A stretch of 64,000 nucleotides of DNA from CAVQJU01 sp963754955. Lineage in GTDB: Bacteria > Acidobacteriota > Vicinamibacteria > Vicinamibacterales > CAVVIG01. Where the stretch lies: assembly GCA_963754955.1 (NCBI GenBank), contig CAVWHY010000004.1, positions 62,001 to 126,000 of the forward strand, in the 5' to 3' direction. The translations under genes and the position numbers were made by a program. Positions 31,415 through 41,054 of this stretch are shown here, one piece after another. Each line of letters starts with the position of its first letter. Within the stretch, counting starts at the first letter, position 1. The notes under the pieces were generated by a model that did not search any database, was not told where the DNA came from, and saw only the letters and a program-made list of their open reading frames with translations.

Positions 31415-32753
31415 GTGACGGCTGCCGACACTCACCGCGCGATTGACGCCGTCTGGCGCATCGAGTCGCCAAGGCTGATCGCCGGCCTCGCCCGCATCGT
31501 GCGCGACGTTGGCGTCGCCGAGGATCTGGCGCAGGACGCACTCGTTGTCGCGCTCAAGCAGTGGCCGGAGTCGGGCGTGCCGGACAACCCGGGCGCCTGG
31601 CTCATGGCGACCGCGAAGCATCGCGCCATCGACCACCTGCGTCGGCGGCAGATGCTCGAGCGCAAGCACGAGGAGATCGGACGCGAGCTGGAAGCACAGC
31701 AGGACGGGTCGGGCGCCGCCGCCCTCGAGGCCGCTGTGCAGACGCTGGACGATGACATCGGCGACGATTTACTGCGTCTCGTTTTCGTGTCCTGCCACCC
31801 GGTGCTGTCCACCGAGGCGCGCGTCAGCTCTCACGCTCCGGCTGCTCGGGGGCCTGACGGCGGCAGAAATCGCGCGCGCGTACCTCGTCGCGGAATCCAC
31901 GATCGCCCAGCGAATCGTGCGCGCCAAGCGCACGCTGTCGGCCGCCCGCGTCCCGTTCGAGGTCCCCCGCGGCGCCGAGTTCGAGGCGCGGCTCTCGTCG
32001 GTGCTGCAGGTGATCTACCTGATCTTCAACGAGGGCTATTCCGCCACCGCGGGCGAGGACTGGCTGCGCCCGGCGCTCTGCGAGGATGCGCTCCGCCTCG
32101 GACGCGTGCTCGCCGGGCTCGTGCCCGATGAACCGGAGGTCCACGGGCTGGTGGCGCTGATGGAGATCCAGGCGTCGCGCTCGGCGGCTCGCGTCGGGCC
32201 GGCCGGTGAACCCATCCTGCTGCTCGACCAGAACCGCGCGCGCTGGGATCGCGTGCTGATCGGGCGCGGCCTTGCGGCCCTCGATCGCGCGGAGCGGCTC
32301 GGCGGCGGTGCAGGACCCTATGCGCTTCAGGCTGCGATTGCCGCGTGCCATGCGCGGGCGCGGACGCCGGAGGAAACAGACTGGGCGCGTATCGCGCGGC
32401 TGTACGACGCGCTCTCCGTCACCTCACCGTCGCCCGTTGTCGATCTCAACCGGGCCGTCGCGCACGGGATGGCGTTTGGCCCCGCATCGGGGCTCGAGCT
32501 CGTCGACGCCCTCGCGTCCGACCCGTCGCTCAAGGAGTACCACCTGCTGCCGAGCGTGCGCGGGGACCTGCTCTTCAAGCTGGGACGGCACGCGGAGGCA
32601 CGGTCCGAATTCGAACGCGCCGCGTCGCTGACGCGCAACGCCCGCGAGCGTCAGCTGCTGCTCGAACCGCGCCGCCGCGTGCGGGCGGCAGAACGAATGA
32701 ACCACGAAGGCCACAAAGATCACGAAGGCGATCCGGCCTTTGTGTCTTGGTGA
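31415..32753 (+). CDS. ECF42-type RNA polymerase sigma factor with long C-terminal domain
   Basis: Region 2 (about residues 10-75: DVGVAEDLAQDALVVALKQW and MATAKHRAIDHLRR) and region 4 (about 135-180: LGGLTAAEIARAYLVAESTI) are followed by about 220 extra residues with helix repeats (DLNRAVAHGMAF, SLKEYHLLPSVRGDLLFKLG). This layout and the YciI neighbours are typical of ECF42, in which the C-terminal domain replaces an anti-sigma factor. The start is GTG at 31415. One inserted base lies near 31827. A second near 32664 is likely, because the expected ending LLLERAAAC would then stop at 32700; without it the frame runs into the repeat at 32698-32766. Confidence 0.85.
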
Positions 32754-32766
32754 TCTTTGTGGTTCA
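32698..32766. repeat. Inverted nonamer array between convergent genes
   Basis: TGAACCAC (32698-32705) is mirrored by GTGGTTCA (32759-32766). The left arm is a tandem of nine-base units (CCACGAAGG, CCACAAAGA, TCACGAAGG) and the right arm carries their complements. It lies between the sigma gene and ettA, so a bidirectional terminator role is plausible. Confidence 0.75.
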
Positions 32767-32774
32767 GAATTCCA

Positions 32775-34452
32775 TCAGGTTCTCGTGAGCTTCCGGTACT
32801 TGATGCGGTGCGGCTGGTCCGCCGCGGCGCCGAGGCGCCGCTTGCGGTCGGCTTCGTAGTCCTGGTAGTTCCCCTCGAACCACACCACCTGGCTGTCGCC
32901 CTCGAACGCGAGCATGTGCGTCGCGATGCGATCGAGAAACCAGCGATCGTGGCTGATGACGACGGCGCAGCCGGCGTAGCCCAGGAGCGCCTCTTCGAGC
33001 GCCCGCAGCGTGTCGACGTCGAGGTCGTTGGTCGGCTCGTCGAGCAGCAGCAGGTTGCTGCCTTTCTTCAACAGCTTCGCGAGGTGGACGCGGTTGCGCT
33101 CGCCGCCCGACAGCGACCCGACCTTTCGCTGCTGCGATCCGCCCTTGAAGTTGAACCACGAGACGTAGGCGCGCGACGGGATCTTCCGCTTGCCGAGCTC
33201 GATTTCCTCGCTGCCGCCGGAGATCTCCTCCCAGACGGTCTTGTTCCCGTCCAGCGCGTCGCGGCTCTGATCGACGTAGCCGACGGACACAGTTTCGCCG
33301 ACCTTCAACGTCCCCGCGTCCGGCTTCTCCGCCCCGTTGATCATCCGGAACAGCGTCGTCTTGCCGGCGCCGTTCGGTCCGATGACGCCGACGATGCCGC
33401 CGCGCGGCAGCGTGAAGTCGAGACCGTCGATCAGCAGGTTGTCGCCGTAGCCCTTCTTCAGCCCGCGCGCTTCGACGACGACGTCGCCGAGGCGCGGCCC
33501 GGGAGCGATGTAGATTTCAGCGGTCTCGATCTTCTTGGCGGTGTCTTCCTTCAGCAGGTCTTCGTACGCGTTCAGGCGCGCCTTGCCCTTGGCCTGCCGG
33601 GCGCGCGGCGACATGCGGATCCAGTCGAGCTCGCGCGCCAGCGTCTGCTGGCGTTTGGTCTCGGCCTTCTCTTCCTGCGCGAGGCGGCCCTGCTTCTGCT
33701 CGAGCCAGGACGAGTAGTTGCCTTCCCACGGGATCCCGCGGCCGCGATCGAGCTCGAGAATCCAGCCGGCGACGTTGTCGAGAAAATAGCGGTCGTGCGT
33801 CACGGCGACGACCGTGCCGGGATAGTCCTTGAGAAAGCGCTCGAGCCAGGCGACCGATTCGGCGTCGAGGTGGTTCGTCGGCTCGTCGAGCAGGAGCAGG
33901 TCGGGCGACTGCAGCAGCAGCCGGCACAGCGCGACGCGGCGGCGCTCGCCGCCCGAGAGTTTGCGTGACGTCGGCGTCCGGCGGCGGCAGGCGCAGCGCG
34001 TCCATCGCGAGCTCGAGGCGCGAGTCGAGGTCCCACGCGTTGCTCGCGTCGATCTTGTCCTGGATGCGCGACTGCTCGTCGAGGACCTTCTCCATCTCCT
34101 CGGGCGACAGATCCTGGCCGAGCTTCTCGTTGACCTCGTCGTAGCGCGTCAGCAGCGCCTTCGTCTCGGCGACGCCCTCTTCGACGTTGCCGAGCACGTC
34201 CTTCGACGGGTTGAGCCGCGGTTCCTGGTGCAGGAAGCCGACGGAGATGCCGTCGGCCGGGAACGCCTCGCCGAGGAAGCTCGTGTCCTCGCCCGCCATG
34301 ATCTTGAGCAGCGAGCTCTTGCCGGCGCCGTTCAGGCCGAGCACGCCGATCTTCGCGCCGGGAAGAAACGACAGCCAGATGTCTTCGAGGACTCTGGCGT
34401 CGGGAGGATGCACCTTCCCGAGGCCCTTCATCGTGTAAATGAACTGCGGCAT
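32775..34452 (-). CDS. ettA: Energy-dependent translational throttle protein EttA (ABC-F), one frameshift
   Basis: ABC-F proteins bind the ribosomal E site; EttA gates entry into elongation according to energy state. Two ABC cassettes are present: LGLNGAGKSSLLKIMAGEDT and GPNGAGKTTLFRMINGAE as Walker A, LSGGERRRVALCRLLLQSPD and LSGGERNRVHLAKLLKKGSN as signatures, with DEPTNHLDAESVAWLERFLK and DEPTNDLDVDT. The PtIM linker lies between. One inserted base near 33962 splits it; corrected length is about 558 residues, standard for EttA. The start MPQFIYTMKGLGKVHPP is also typical. Confidence 0.92.
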
Positions 34453-34484
34453 ATGTTATTAGACGGCCGTCAACCCACGACGAT

Positions 34485-34566
34485 CAACGCAGAGCACGCA
34501 GAGCACGCGAGATGACTGTGTGAAAACCCATGGATACTCTGCGTGCTCAGCGTGCTCTGTGTTGTA
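34485..34566. repeat. Inverted nonamer array between divergent ettA and dinB
   Basis: The left arm holds CGCAGAGCA twice in tandem; the right arm holds ACTCTGCGT, GCTCAGCGT and GCTCTGTGT, its complement. This is a divergent gap, so it cannot be a simple terminator; it could be a regulatory hairpin in the two 5' leaders. Confidence 0.7.
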
Positions 34567-34593
34567 CGTACGTAATCCTGTATTGTAATCTCG

Positions 34594-35676
34594 ATGCGGC
34601 GCATCCTGCACGTGGACATGGACGCGTTCTACGCGTCGGTCGAGCAGCGCGACGATCCGTCGCTCAAGGGCCGGCCGGTGGCCGTCGGCGGGCAGCCCGG
34701 CGGACGCGGCGTCGTCGCCGCCGCGAGCTACGAAGCGCGCGCGTTCGGCGTCCGCTCCGCGATGTCCATGGCGCGGGCCGTCCGCCTGTGCCCGTCACTC
34801 GTCATCGTGCGGCCCGAGTTTCAGAAGTACCGCGCCGCATCGAACGCGGTCTTCTCGATCTTCCGCGAGGTCACGCCGCTCGTCGAACCGCTCTCGCTCG
34901 ACGAGGCGTACCTGGACGTCACGGAAAACGCCTGGGGAGAAACGCTGGCGACGACGCGTCGCGAAACGGCTGAAGGCGCGCATCCGCGAAGCGACGGGGC
35001 TGACGGCGTCGGCCGGCGTGGCGCCGAACAAGTTCCTCGCCAAGGTGGCTTCCGGCTGGAAGAAGCCCGACGGCCTGACGGTGATCAGCCCCGATCGCGT
35101 CGAGCCGTTCCTGCAGCAGCTGCCGGTGGATGCGCTCTGGGGCGTCGGTCCCGTCACGGCGCGCAAGCTGCGCGCCCGCGGCATCGAGCGCCTCGTCGAC
35201 GTGCGCACGACCGACAGCCAGGTGCTGCGCGAAGCCGTCGGCAGCCTCGCCGACTGGCTGCGCCAGCTCGCCGCCGGCATCGACGACCGGCCGGTCGTTC
35301 CCCACCGCGACGCGAAGTCGTCCGGCAGCGAGAACACCTACCCCGCGGATCTGACCGACCTCGATGCCATTCGCGAGGAGATCGCCGGGATGGCGGCACA
35401 CGCCGCCGACTGGCTGGCGCGCAGGACCCTGCTGGCGCGCACCGTGACGATCAAGGTCCGTTACTCGGATTTCACGACGGTGACACGCAGTCAGACGACG
35501 GCGCCCGACGCGCGACAAGGGCGAAATCACCACACGCGCCGTGCAGCTGCTGGCAAGAACCGAGGCCGGGCGCCCGCCCCGTCCGCCTCCTCGGCGTCAG
35601 CGTGCACAACTTCACGAACAGCGTGGAACTCCCGCTGTTCGAGAATCTGGTCATCCAGTCATCTGGTCATCGCTGA
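34594..35676 (+). CDS. dinB: DNA polymerase IV (Y-family), three frameshifts
   Basis: DinB performs translesion synthesis. The protein begins MRRILHVDMDAFYASVEQRD, with the first catalytic aspartates in HVDMDAFYASVE, then SLDEAYLDVTE near residue 105 carrying the remaining acidic residues, and a helix-hairpin-helix thumb with LWGVGPVTARKLRARGIERL. The little-finger domain ends in VRLLGVSVHNFTN. Inserted bases near 34965, 35512 and 35575 break the frame, consistent with length modulo three; corrected length is about 359 residues. The last codons run into the next repeat. A TTGTAC-N16-TGTAAT pair lies directly before the ATG, but too close to call a promoter. Confidence 0.88.
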   Translation: MRRILHVDMDAFYASVEQRDDPSLKGRPVAVGGQPGGRGVVAAASYEARAFGVRSAMSMARAVRLCPSLVIVRPEFQKYRAASNAVFSIFREVTPLVEPLSLDEAYLDVTENAWGETLATTRRETAEGAHPRSDGADGVGRRGAEQVPRQGGFRLEEARRPDGDQPRSRRAVPAAAAGGCALGRRSRHGAQAARPRHRAPRRRAHDRQPGAARSRRQPRRLAAPARRRHRRPAGRSPPRREVVRQREHLPRGSDRPRCHSRGDRRDGGTRRRLAGAQDPAGAHRDDQGPLLGFHDGDTQSDDGARRATRAKSPHAPCSCWQEPRPGARPVRLLGVSVHNFTNSVELPLFENLVIQSSGHR

Positions 35677-35733
35677 CCAATTTTGAAATTGCCAAAAAAT
35701 GACCAGATGACCAAATGACCAAATGACTAGATG
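35647..35733. repeat. Inverted octamer/nonamer array after dinB
   Basis: The left arm carries CTGGTCATC units; the right arm is four tandem octamers of type GACCAAAT (35701-35732). AATTTT and AAAAAAT surround the loop. The left arm overlaps the dinB stop codon. Confidence 0.7.
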
Positions 35734-35746
35734 TATGATCGCACCT

Positions 35747-35980
35747 ATGTTGAAGGGGACGCGGGACGGGATCCTGAAGAAACTCCAGCCGGTGAGCATT
35801 CACGGCCAGATGTCGATGGACGTCTACTTCACCAGCGCCGAGGATCCCGACGGCCAGACCAGCGTCGCGCGCGTCGGCAGCGAAGCGGTCGCCTCCAATC
35901 TCGAGCCCGGCGACTCCATCAAGCTCGAATACCTCGTCGGCCAGGTGGTCAAGGTCTCGCGCATCATTCCGTCTTCGTAG
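35747..35980 (+). CDS. Small conserved-looking protein of unknown function
   Basis: From ATG 35747 this gives 77 residues: MLKGTRDGILKKLQPVSIHG, then DVYFTSAEDPDGQTSVARVG and a final GQVVKVSRIIPSS. The composition suggests a compact beta-barrel-like domain; no signal peptide or membrane segment is visible. An in-frame ATG at 35723 adds eight residues but lies in the repeat. No Shine-Dalgarno sequence is evident. I do not recognise the family. The stop at 35980 lies nine bases before a long palindrome. Confidence 0.6.
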   Translation: MLKGTRDGILKKLQPVSIHGQMSMDVYFTSAEDPDGQTSVARVGSEAVASNLEPGDSIKLEYLVGQVVKVSRIIPSS

Positions 35981-35988
35981 CGTCTTCG

Positions 35989-36032
35989 TAGCGTCCGCCT
36001 TCAGGCGGACGTCCGGCTGAAGCCGGACGCTA
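35989..36032. repeat. 44-bp near-perfect palindrome of two GTCCG hairpins
   Basis: The element starts with TAGCGTCCGCC, ends with GGCCGGACGCTA-type sequence, and is its own reverse complement at 40 of 44 positions. It contains two internal hairpins (TCCGCCTTCAGGCGGA and GTCCGGCTGAAGCCGGAC). It lies between convergent genes, overlapping the stop of the cyclophilin gene (36030). A preceding direct repeat CGTCTTCGTAG occurs twice. Confidence 0.8.
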
Positions 36033-37093
36033 CGGTTTCTTCTCCACCCGCACGCTTCGCAGGTCAATCCTCGTCGTCGGCGTCTCGCCGTCCCGCGGCG
36101 ACTTCTCGATGGCCTCGACGGCTTCCATGCCGCTGACGACGCGGCCGAATGCCGTGTACTGGCCGTCGAGTGCCGTCGCCGCGCCGGTGCAGATAAAAAA
36201 AGACGTCGTCGCGCTGTCCGGCGCGTCGCCGCGCGCCATCGATACGATGCCCTTGACGTGCTTGGTGTCGTTGAACTCCGGCGCCATGTTGTGGACCAGC
36301 TTCTGCTGCGTCTCGGTGAGCGGCGCCGAACGCGTGTTCATCGCGCCGGTCTGAATGACGAAGCCTGGTGCGACGCGATGAAAGGCCACCCCGTTGTAGA
36401 CGCCCGCCTGCGCCGAGCCTCAGGAACTGGCGCACGTGCTCGGGCGCCTTGTCCGGAAAGAACTCGATCGCGATCGGGCCCGCACTCGTGTCGAGGACGG
36501 CGCGATAGGTCGCCAGGTCCTGCGCGGTGTCTGTGACGAACGGCTCCGGTGGTTTGTCGCGGATCGTGACGCGCGTGACTTCGACGCGAGCGGTCGCCAC
36601 ACCCTTGTCGTCGACGGGCGTCTCGGAAATCTTCTGGACGACCTCGATGCCCTCCGACACGTGCCCGAAGACGGTGTACTTGCCGTCGAGGCCCGGCTGA
36701 TCGACCACGGCCACGAAGAACTGCTGGCCCGCGCTGTCGGCTTTGCCCGGGGATCGTGACCGCGGCCACAGACCCGCGCGTCATCGTCGCTGCTCGCGGC
36801 TCGTCCTTCACCGCGCTCAGTCCGCCCGTGCCGTACTGACCCCGCTTGGCGGGATCCTTCGTCAGCGGATCGCCGCCCTGGATGATCCCGTATTTGATCA
36901 TCTTGTGAAAGATGGTCCCCGTGTATCCGCCCTCGCCGGCCGTCTTGATGAAGTGGGCCGTCATCGCGGGCGCCTGCTCGGGCGCGAGATCGATGATGAA
37001 CGTGCCGGCGCTGGTCTCGACGACCGCTTGTTTCACGGGGAGCGGCGCCTGGAGCGTGCCGAGCAGCCAGACGAGAAAGGTCGTCAGCAACAT
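36030..37093 (-). CDS. Secreted tandem cyclophilin-type peptidyl-prolyl isomerase, two frameshifts
   Basis: A signal peptide (MLLTTFLVWLLGTLQAPLPV) precedes two cyclophilin domains. The first has TSAGTFIIDLAPEQAPAMTA and FHKMIKYGIIQGGDPL; the second repeats it with TSAGPIAIEFFPDKAPEHVR and FHRVAPGFVIQTGAMN. Both keep the arginine or lysine and glutamine pocket pattern in part; the second (FHRVAPGF) is closer to an active enzyme, whereas the first has K in place of the catalytic arginine. Inserted bases near 36752 and 36415 break it; corrected length is about 353 residues. A periplasmic folding role is inferred. Confidence 0.85.
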
Positions 37094-37103
37094 CGCGATC
37101 GGC

Positions 37104-37664
37104 TCAGGGCTGGATGATTCGCGCCGCGTGCCAGATGTAGTGGAAGCCGGACACGAGCGTGATCGCCAGCGAGGCGTACACGCACAAGTCCACCATCGGC
37201 GAGTGGAAGCCGCGGTAGTTGTAGAGCATCGCCATCACGGCCGTCACGATGTAGGTGCCGGTGGCGAACTTGCCGAACATCGACGGCCTGAACGTCCGGC
37301 GCCCGATCGCGAGGTTCACGATCGCCACGGTCACGACGATCACGACGTCGCGGCTGATGACCAGCGCCGTCAGCCAGATCGGCAGACGGTTCGTGAGGCC
37401 GAGCCCCGGCACGGTCAACACGATGAAGGTGCTGACCAGCAGCAGCTTGTCGGCCATGGGGTCGAGCCACGCGCCGAGACTGGTCTTCTGCCCTGCCCGC
37501 CGCGCGATGAGACCGTCAGCCGCATCGCTGATTCCCGCCGTCGCAAAGACGATGAGCGCCCAGCCCAGCTCGTGGTAGATGACGAGCGTGACGAAGGCCG
37601 GGATGAGCAGCATGCGCAGGAGCGTGATCTGGTTGGCCGTCGTGAACGGCCCCGGGTCGATCAT
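37104..37664 (-). CDS. pgsA: CDP-alcohol phosphatidyltransferase (phosphatidylglycerophosphate synthase-like)
   Basis: This intact 186-residue membrane protein carries the CDP-alcohol signature DG..AR........G...D...D as DAADGLIARRAGQKTSLGAW followed by LDPMADK near residues 48-75. The family makes phosphatidylglycerophosphate from CDP-diacylglycerol and glycerol 3-phosphate, or related phospholipids. Several transmembrane helices are visible. The start ATG 37664 overlaps the stop of the TPR-SLH gene (ATGA), and the cyclophilin gene follows ten bases later, so the three are probably one transcript. Confidence 0.85.
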   Translation of the reverse strand: MIDPGPFTTANQITLLRMLLIPAFVTLVIYHELGWALIVFATAGISDAADGLIARRAGQKTSLGAWLDPMADKLLLVSTFIVLTVPGLGLTNRLPIWLTALVISRDVVIVVTVAIVNLAIGRRTFRPSMFGKFATGTYIVTAVMAMLYNYRGFHSPMVDLCVYASLAITLVSGFHYIWHAARIIQP

Positions 37665-39083
37665 CTCGGCCCCTCGGCTGCGGGCACCTGGTTCACACCT
37701 GCCGGCGCCGGCGCGCCGGCCAGCTGATCGACGCGCACGATCGCGGCGACGGCTTCCGCGCCGCTGACGATCTGTGTCGGCAGGAAGGCGTTGTCCGCCT
37801 CCGTCTTCATGACGCCCGCTGCAACGGCCATCGACGCCGCCGGATACGCCAGGTGTCCGGGCGAGAGATCGGAGAACCGGATGCGCGCCGATTCCCAGGC
37901 ACGGCCTTGCGCCGGGTTCGATGCCGCGACGCGTGACAGCAGGCGACTCATGGCCACCGCAAGATCCGTACGGCGCAGCAGCGAGCGCGGCTGGAACGTG
38001 TGATTGTCGTAGGGATCGATAATCCCCGCGCGGGCGACCGCCATGATCCACGTCGACGCCCAGTGATTGCGCGTATCGGTGACGACGATGGCGTCGCGCC
38101 GGCGGGCGGCCTGCACGAGCGGCGCCAGCCGGACACCGATGAGCGCCGCCAGATCGCCCCGGGTGATCTGCGGTGCGCGTCTCGATCGCGCGATACTCGG
38201 CCGGCAGGCGCGCCAGCTCGATTTGGGCCCTGACGGCGTCGAGCCTGACGTCCACGGCTTCGCTCGGCTCGAGGAGCAGTGCGTCGGTATACGCCTTCTC
38301 GGCACCTTCGAGGTCGCCGCTCTCCGCGAGGAGATCGCCGACGCCGACGCTCGAACTGGCGTCGGTCGGGTCGAGGGCCAACGCCTTGCGGAAGTCGGCG
38401 AGCGCCGCCTCCGTGTTGCCCTGCCGCCGTTCGACGACCGCCAGCTCGCGGTACAGGAACGGGCTGTCGGGCGAGCTCGAAATCGCACTCGCGTAGGCGC
38501 GCGCCGCCTCGTCCAGCTTGCCATCGGCCGCCGCCTGGCGCGCGGCGGCCAGGTCCTGTCCGAGTCCGCGGAACCGCAGCACTTCCACGCGGCGCTTGAT
38601 GTCGACCAGGCTCGGATCGACGGCCGTGGCGGACTCGAACGCAAAAAGCGCGTCGCTCTCGCGGTTCAGCGCCAGGAACGCGAGACCGCCGCCGACGAGG
38701 GCCGACACGTCGCGCCCATCGGCCGCCAGTGCCTTCTCGAAGTGCGGCAGCGCGTCAGCCGGCTGCTTGCGGGCCAGCTCGAGATAGCCGAGCGAGGTGT
38801 CGGCCGGGTAGAACTGCGGCGCCACGGCCAACGCCAGCTTGAACTCGCGCTCGGCGTTGCGAAGATCGCCGCCCTGCAGGAACTGCCATCCGCGCTGCTG
38901 GCTGGTGACGGCGGCGGGATTGGCCGCCAGCGAGCGGGACACGGGCGGCTGAATGAACTCGGGGAACTTCGCTGCCGACGGGGCGGGCAGCGGCGTCGTA
39001 GTTTTCGCGGCACACGCGCCCACGACGATCGCCAGCGCGATCGCGGAAGCGCGACAGAGCATCCGGAGGGCTCGAACGGACAT
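37661..39083 (-). CDS. TPR-repeat lipoprotein with C-terminal SLH-like domain, one frameshift
   Basis: The signal peptide ends in lipobox ALAIVVGACAAK, so the protein is probably a lipoprotein anchored at cysteine 24. TPR helices fill about residues 65-300 (GWQFLQGGDLRNAEREFKLA, YLELARKQPADALPHFEKAL, AALADFRKALALDPTD). One inserted base near 38170 shifts the frame; the rest has an SLH-like region with HWASTWIMAVARAGIIDPY and FQPRSLLRRTDLAVAMSRLL, seen in S-layer and outer-membrane/peptidoglycan-binding proteins. The corrected length is about 473 residues. It may tether the outer envelope to peptidoglycan; that is inference. Confidence 0.8.
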
Positions 39084-39164
39084 TGGAGGAAATTCTACCT
39101 CGTACCATCCGCCCGCGTAGTGCGGGGATTCAGCGCCGCCGGCTTACCTGAAGGCCGCACGGCA

Positions 39165-40433
39165 TCAGTGGTCCGAGAGCCAGCGGTCCGCCAGCCGCCG
39201 CGGCACGTCGGCGACAATCGACACGCATCCATCGCGGGTTTCGTGGACCAGGACACGCGCGTGGCGATACAGGCGGGCCATCTGTTCCCGGTCAGCTGGT
39301 GCGTCGGGGTCGAAGGTCAGCGTCATCCGGCTGACGTCGAGCGCGAGACGCGACGTCACGGTCTCGATCAGATCGTCCACCCCGTCCCGGTCGCGGGCCG
39401 AGATGCACAGCGCGGCGGGATCCCGCTCCTGCAGCCGCCGCCGTTCGTCGGTGGTCAGGGCGTCGCACTTGTTGTACACCTCGATCATCGGCACCTCGGT
39501 GGCGCCCACCTCTTCGAGGACCTGTCGGACGGCGTCCATGCGGCGCTCGCGGTCGGCGGCCGATGCGTCGATGACGTGAAGGATGAGATCCGCATCGCCG
39601 ACAGCCTCGAGCGTGGCGCGGAATGCGGCGACCAACGCGTGCGGCAGCCGGTCGATGAACCCGACCGTGTCCGAAACCAGCAGCGCCCGGCTGTCGGGCA
39701 GGCGCACCTGCCGGATGAGCGGATCGAGCGTCACGAACAGCGCGTTCGACGCCTCCGCGCCCGCGTGCGTCAGCACGTTGAAGAGCGTCGTCTTGCCGGC
39801 ATTTGTGTAACCGACCAGCGCGACCGTCGGCACCGACGCCTTGTGGCGCCGCTCGCGTAGCTGCGCGCGCCGCAGCCGCACCTGCTCGATGTCCTCGCTG
39901 ACGGCGTGGATGCGCGTGCGAATCCGCCGACGATCGGTTTCGAGCTTGGTTTCGCCGGGGCCTCTCGTGCCGATGCCGCCGCCCAACCGCGACAGCGCCG
40001 TACCGGACCCGGCGAGCCGCGGCAGCAGATATTGCAGCTGCGCCAGCTCGACCTGCAGCTTGCCTTCGCGGGTCCGCGCCCGGCGAGCGAAGATGTCGAG
40101 GATGAGCTGCGTGCGATCGATGATCTTGCGATCGACTTCGGCTTCGATCTGCCGCAGTTGCGCAGGCGTGAGCTCGTTGTCGAAGACGACGAAATCGGTG
40201 CGGGTTTCGGCGCACGACGCGGCGAGCGTCTTGATCTTTCCGGATCCGAGAAAGGTGGACGGATCCGGCTTCGGCCGCTCCTGCAGGACCCGGAGGACGA
40301 CCTCGGCGCCTGCCGCCTGCGCGAGGCCGGCGAGTTCCTCGAGCGAGCGTTCGGCATCGAGGCGCCGCTTCGGCCCGGCCACAAGGCCCACCAGCGCCGC
40401 GCGCTCGCGCGCGGCTACGCGAGGCCGAGGCAT
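39165..40433 (-). CDS. hflX: GTPase HflX
   Basis: HflX is a ribosome-binding GTPase involved in recycling stalled or hibernating ribosomes. The N-terminal domain has LGSGKIKTLA near residue 67 and VVFDNELTPAQLRQIEAEV; the linker carries GGGIGTRGPGETKLETDRRR, a hallmark. The G domain has VALVGYTNAGKTTLFNVLT near 203, DTVGFIDRLP as G3 and VYNKCD as G4. The frame is intact (422 residues). The start ATG at 40433 lies inside the tsaC 3' end; a second ATG is at 40451. Confidence 0.95.
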   Translation of the reverse strand: MPRPRVAARERAALVGLVAGPKRRLDAERSLEELAGLAQAAGAEVVLRVLQERPKPDPSTFLGSGKIKTLAASCAETRTDFVVFDNELTPAQLRQIEAEVDRKIIDRTQLILDIFARRARTREGKLQVELAQLQYLLPRLAGSGTALSRLGGGIGTRGPGETKLETDRRRIRTRIHAVSEDIEQVRLRRAQLRERRHKASVPTVALVGYTNAGKTTLFNVLTHAGAEASNALFVTLDPLIRQVRLPDSRALLVSDTVGFIDRLPHALVAAFRATLEAVGDADLILHVIDASAADRERRMDAVRQVLEEVGATEVPMIEVYNKCDALTTDERRRLQERDPAALCISARDRDGVDDLIETVTSRLALDVSRMTLTFDPDAPADREQMARLYRHARVLVHETRDGCVSIVADVPRRLADRWLSDH

Positions 40434-41052
40434 GCCTGCACGTGTTCCCATGGAATGGCGCCGGGCCGCACGAGCCGGACCACGTCGCCGGTGACGTTCG
40501 ACGATTGTGGACGGCGGCCCGCCGGGTGTCAGCCCCGCGTCGAGAAGGAGCTCCACGCCCTCGCCCATCGTCCGCGCAACGTCGTCCGGATCAGCCGATG
40601 CCGGTGCGCCGCTCGGGTTCGCACTCGTTGCCGTGAGCGGCCGGCCGCACGCACGGCACAGGTCGCGGGCCACCGCATGGGCGGGCACGCGCACGCCCAC
40701 TTCCGCGAGGCCCCCGGTCACTTCCCCGGGCATGGTCGAAGGCCTGGGCAGCAGGAGCGTGAGCGGCCCGGGCCAATACGCGGCGGCGAGACGGCGCGCC
40801 TCGGGGCTCAGCGCGCCCAGCTGCTCCTCGACCTGCGCGATGTCGGCGGCCACGAGCGGCAGCGCGCGCTCGGCCGGCGCGGCCCTTCGCGGCAAAGACA
40901 CGCTCGATCGCGGCGGGCGAAAAGGGATCGGCGGCCAGGCCGTACAGCGTGTCAGTGGGCATCGCGACGATACCGCCGGCCTTGATGACGGCCGCCGCTT
41001 CCTCGAGCGAGGCAGCGTCCGGCCGGCGGGCGTCGATGGCGACACGACGCAT
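40415..41052 (-). CDS. tsaC: Threonylcarbamoyl-AMP synthase (Sua5/YrdC family), two frameshifts
   Basis: TsaC makes threonylcarbamoyl-AMP for the t6A modification of tRNA. The start reads IKAGGIVAMPTDTLYGLAAD, the YrdC hallmark, then PAAIERVFAAKGR; after an inserted base near 40880 the frame continues with WPGPLTLLLPRPSTMPGEVT, GVRVPAHAVARDLC and PLTATSANPSGAPAS, all family motifs. A second insertion near 40505 precedes the end VRPGAIPWEHVQACLGLA. The corrected length is about 211 residues (short YrdC form, without the Sua5 domain). It overlaps hflX by 19 bases and follows glpX with two bases between. Confidence 0.88.
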
Positions 41053-41054
41053 CC

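Noticed and set aside
20406..32700. Region of pseudogenes
   Set aside because: All breaks are single inserted bases and every reading frame resumes with conserved sequence; decay would also show deletions, stop codons and substitutions.
34562..34589. Sigma-70 promoter before dinB
   Set aside because: TTGTAC-N16-TGTAAT would place the transcription start at the start codon; possible leaderless expression but too weak to report as a feature.
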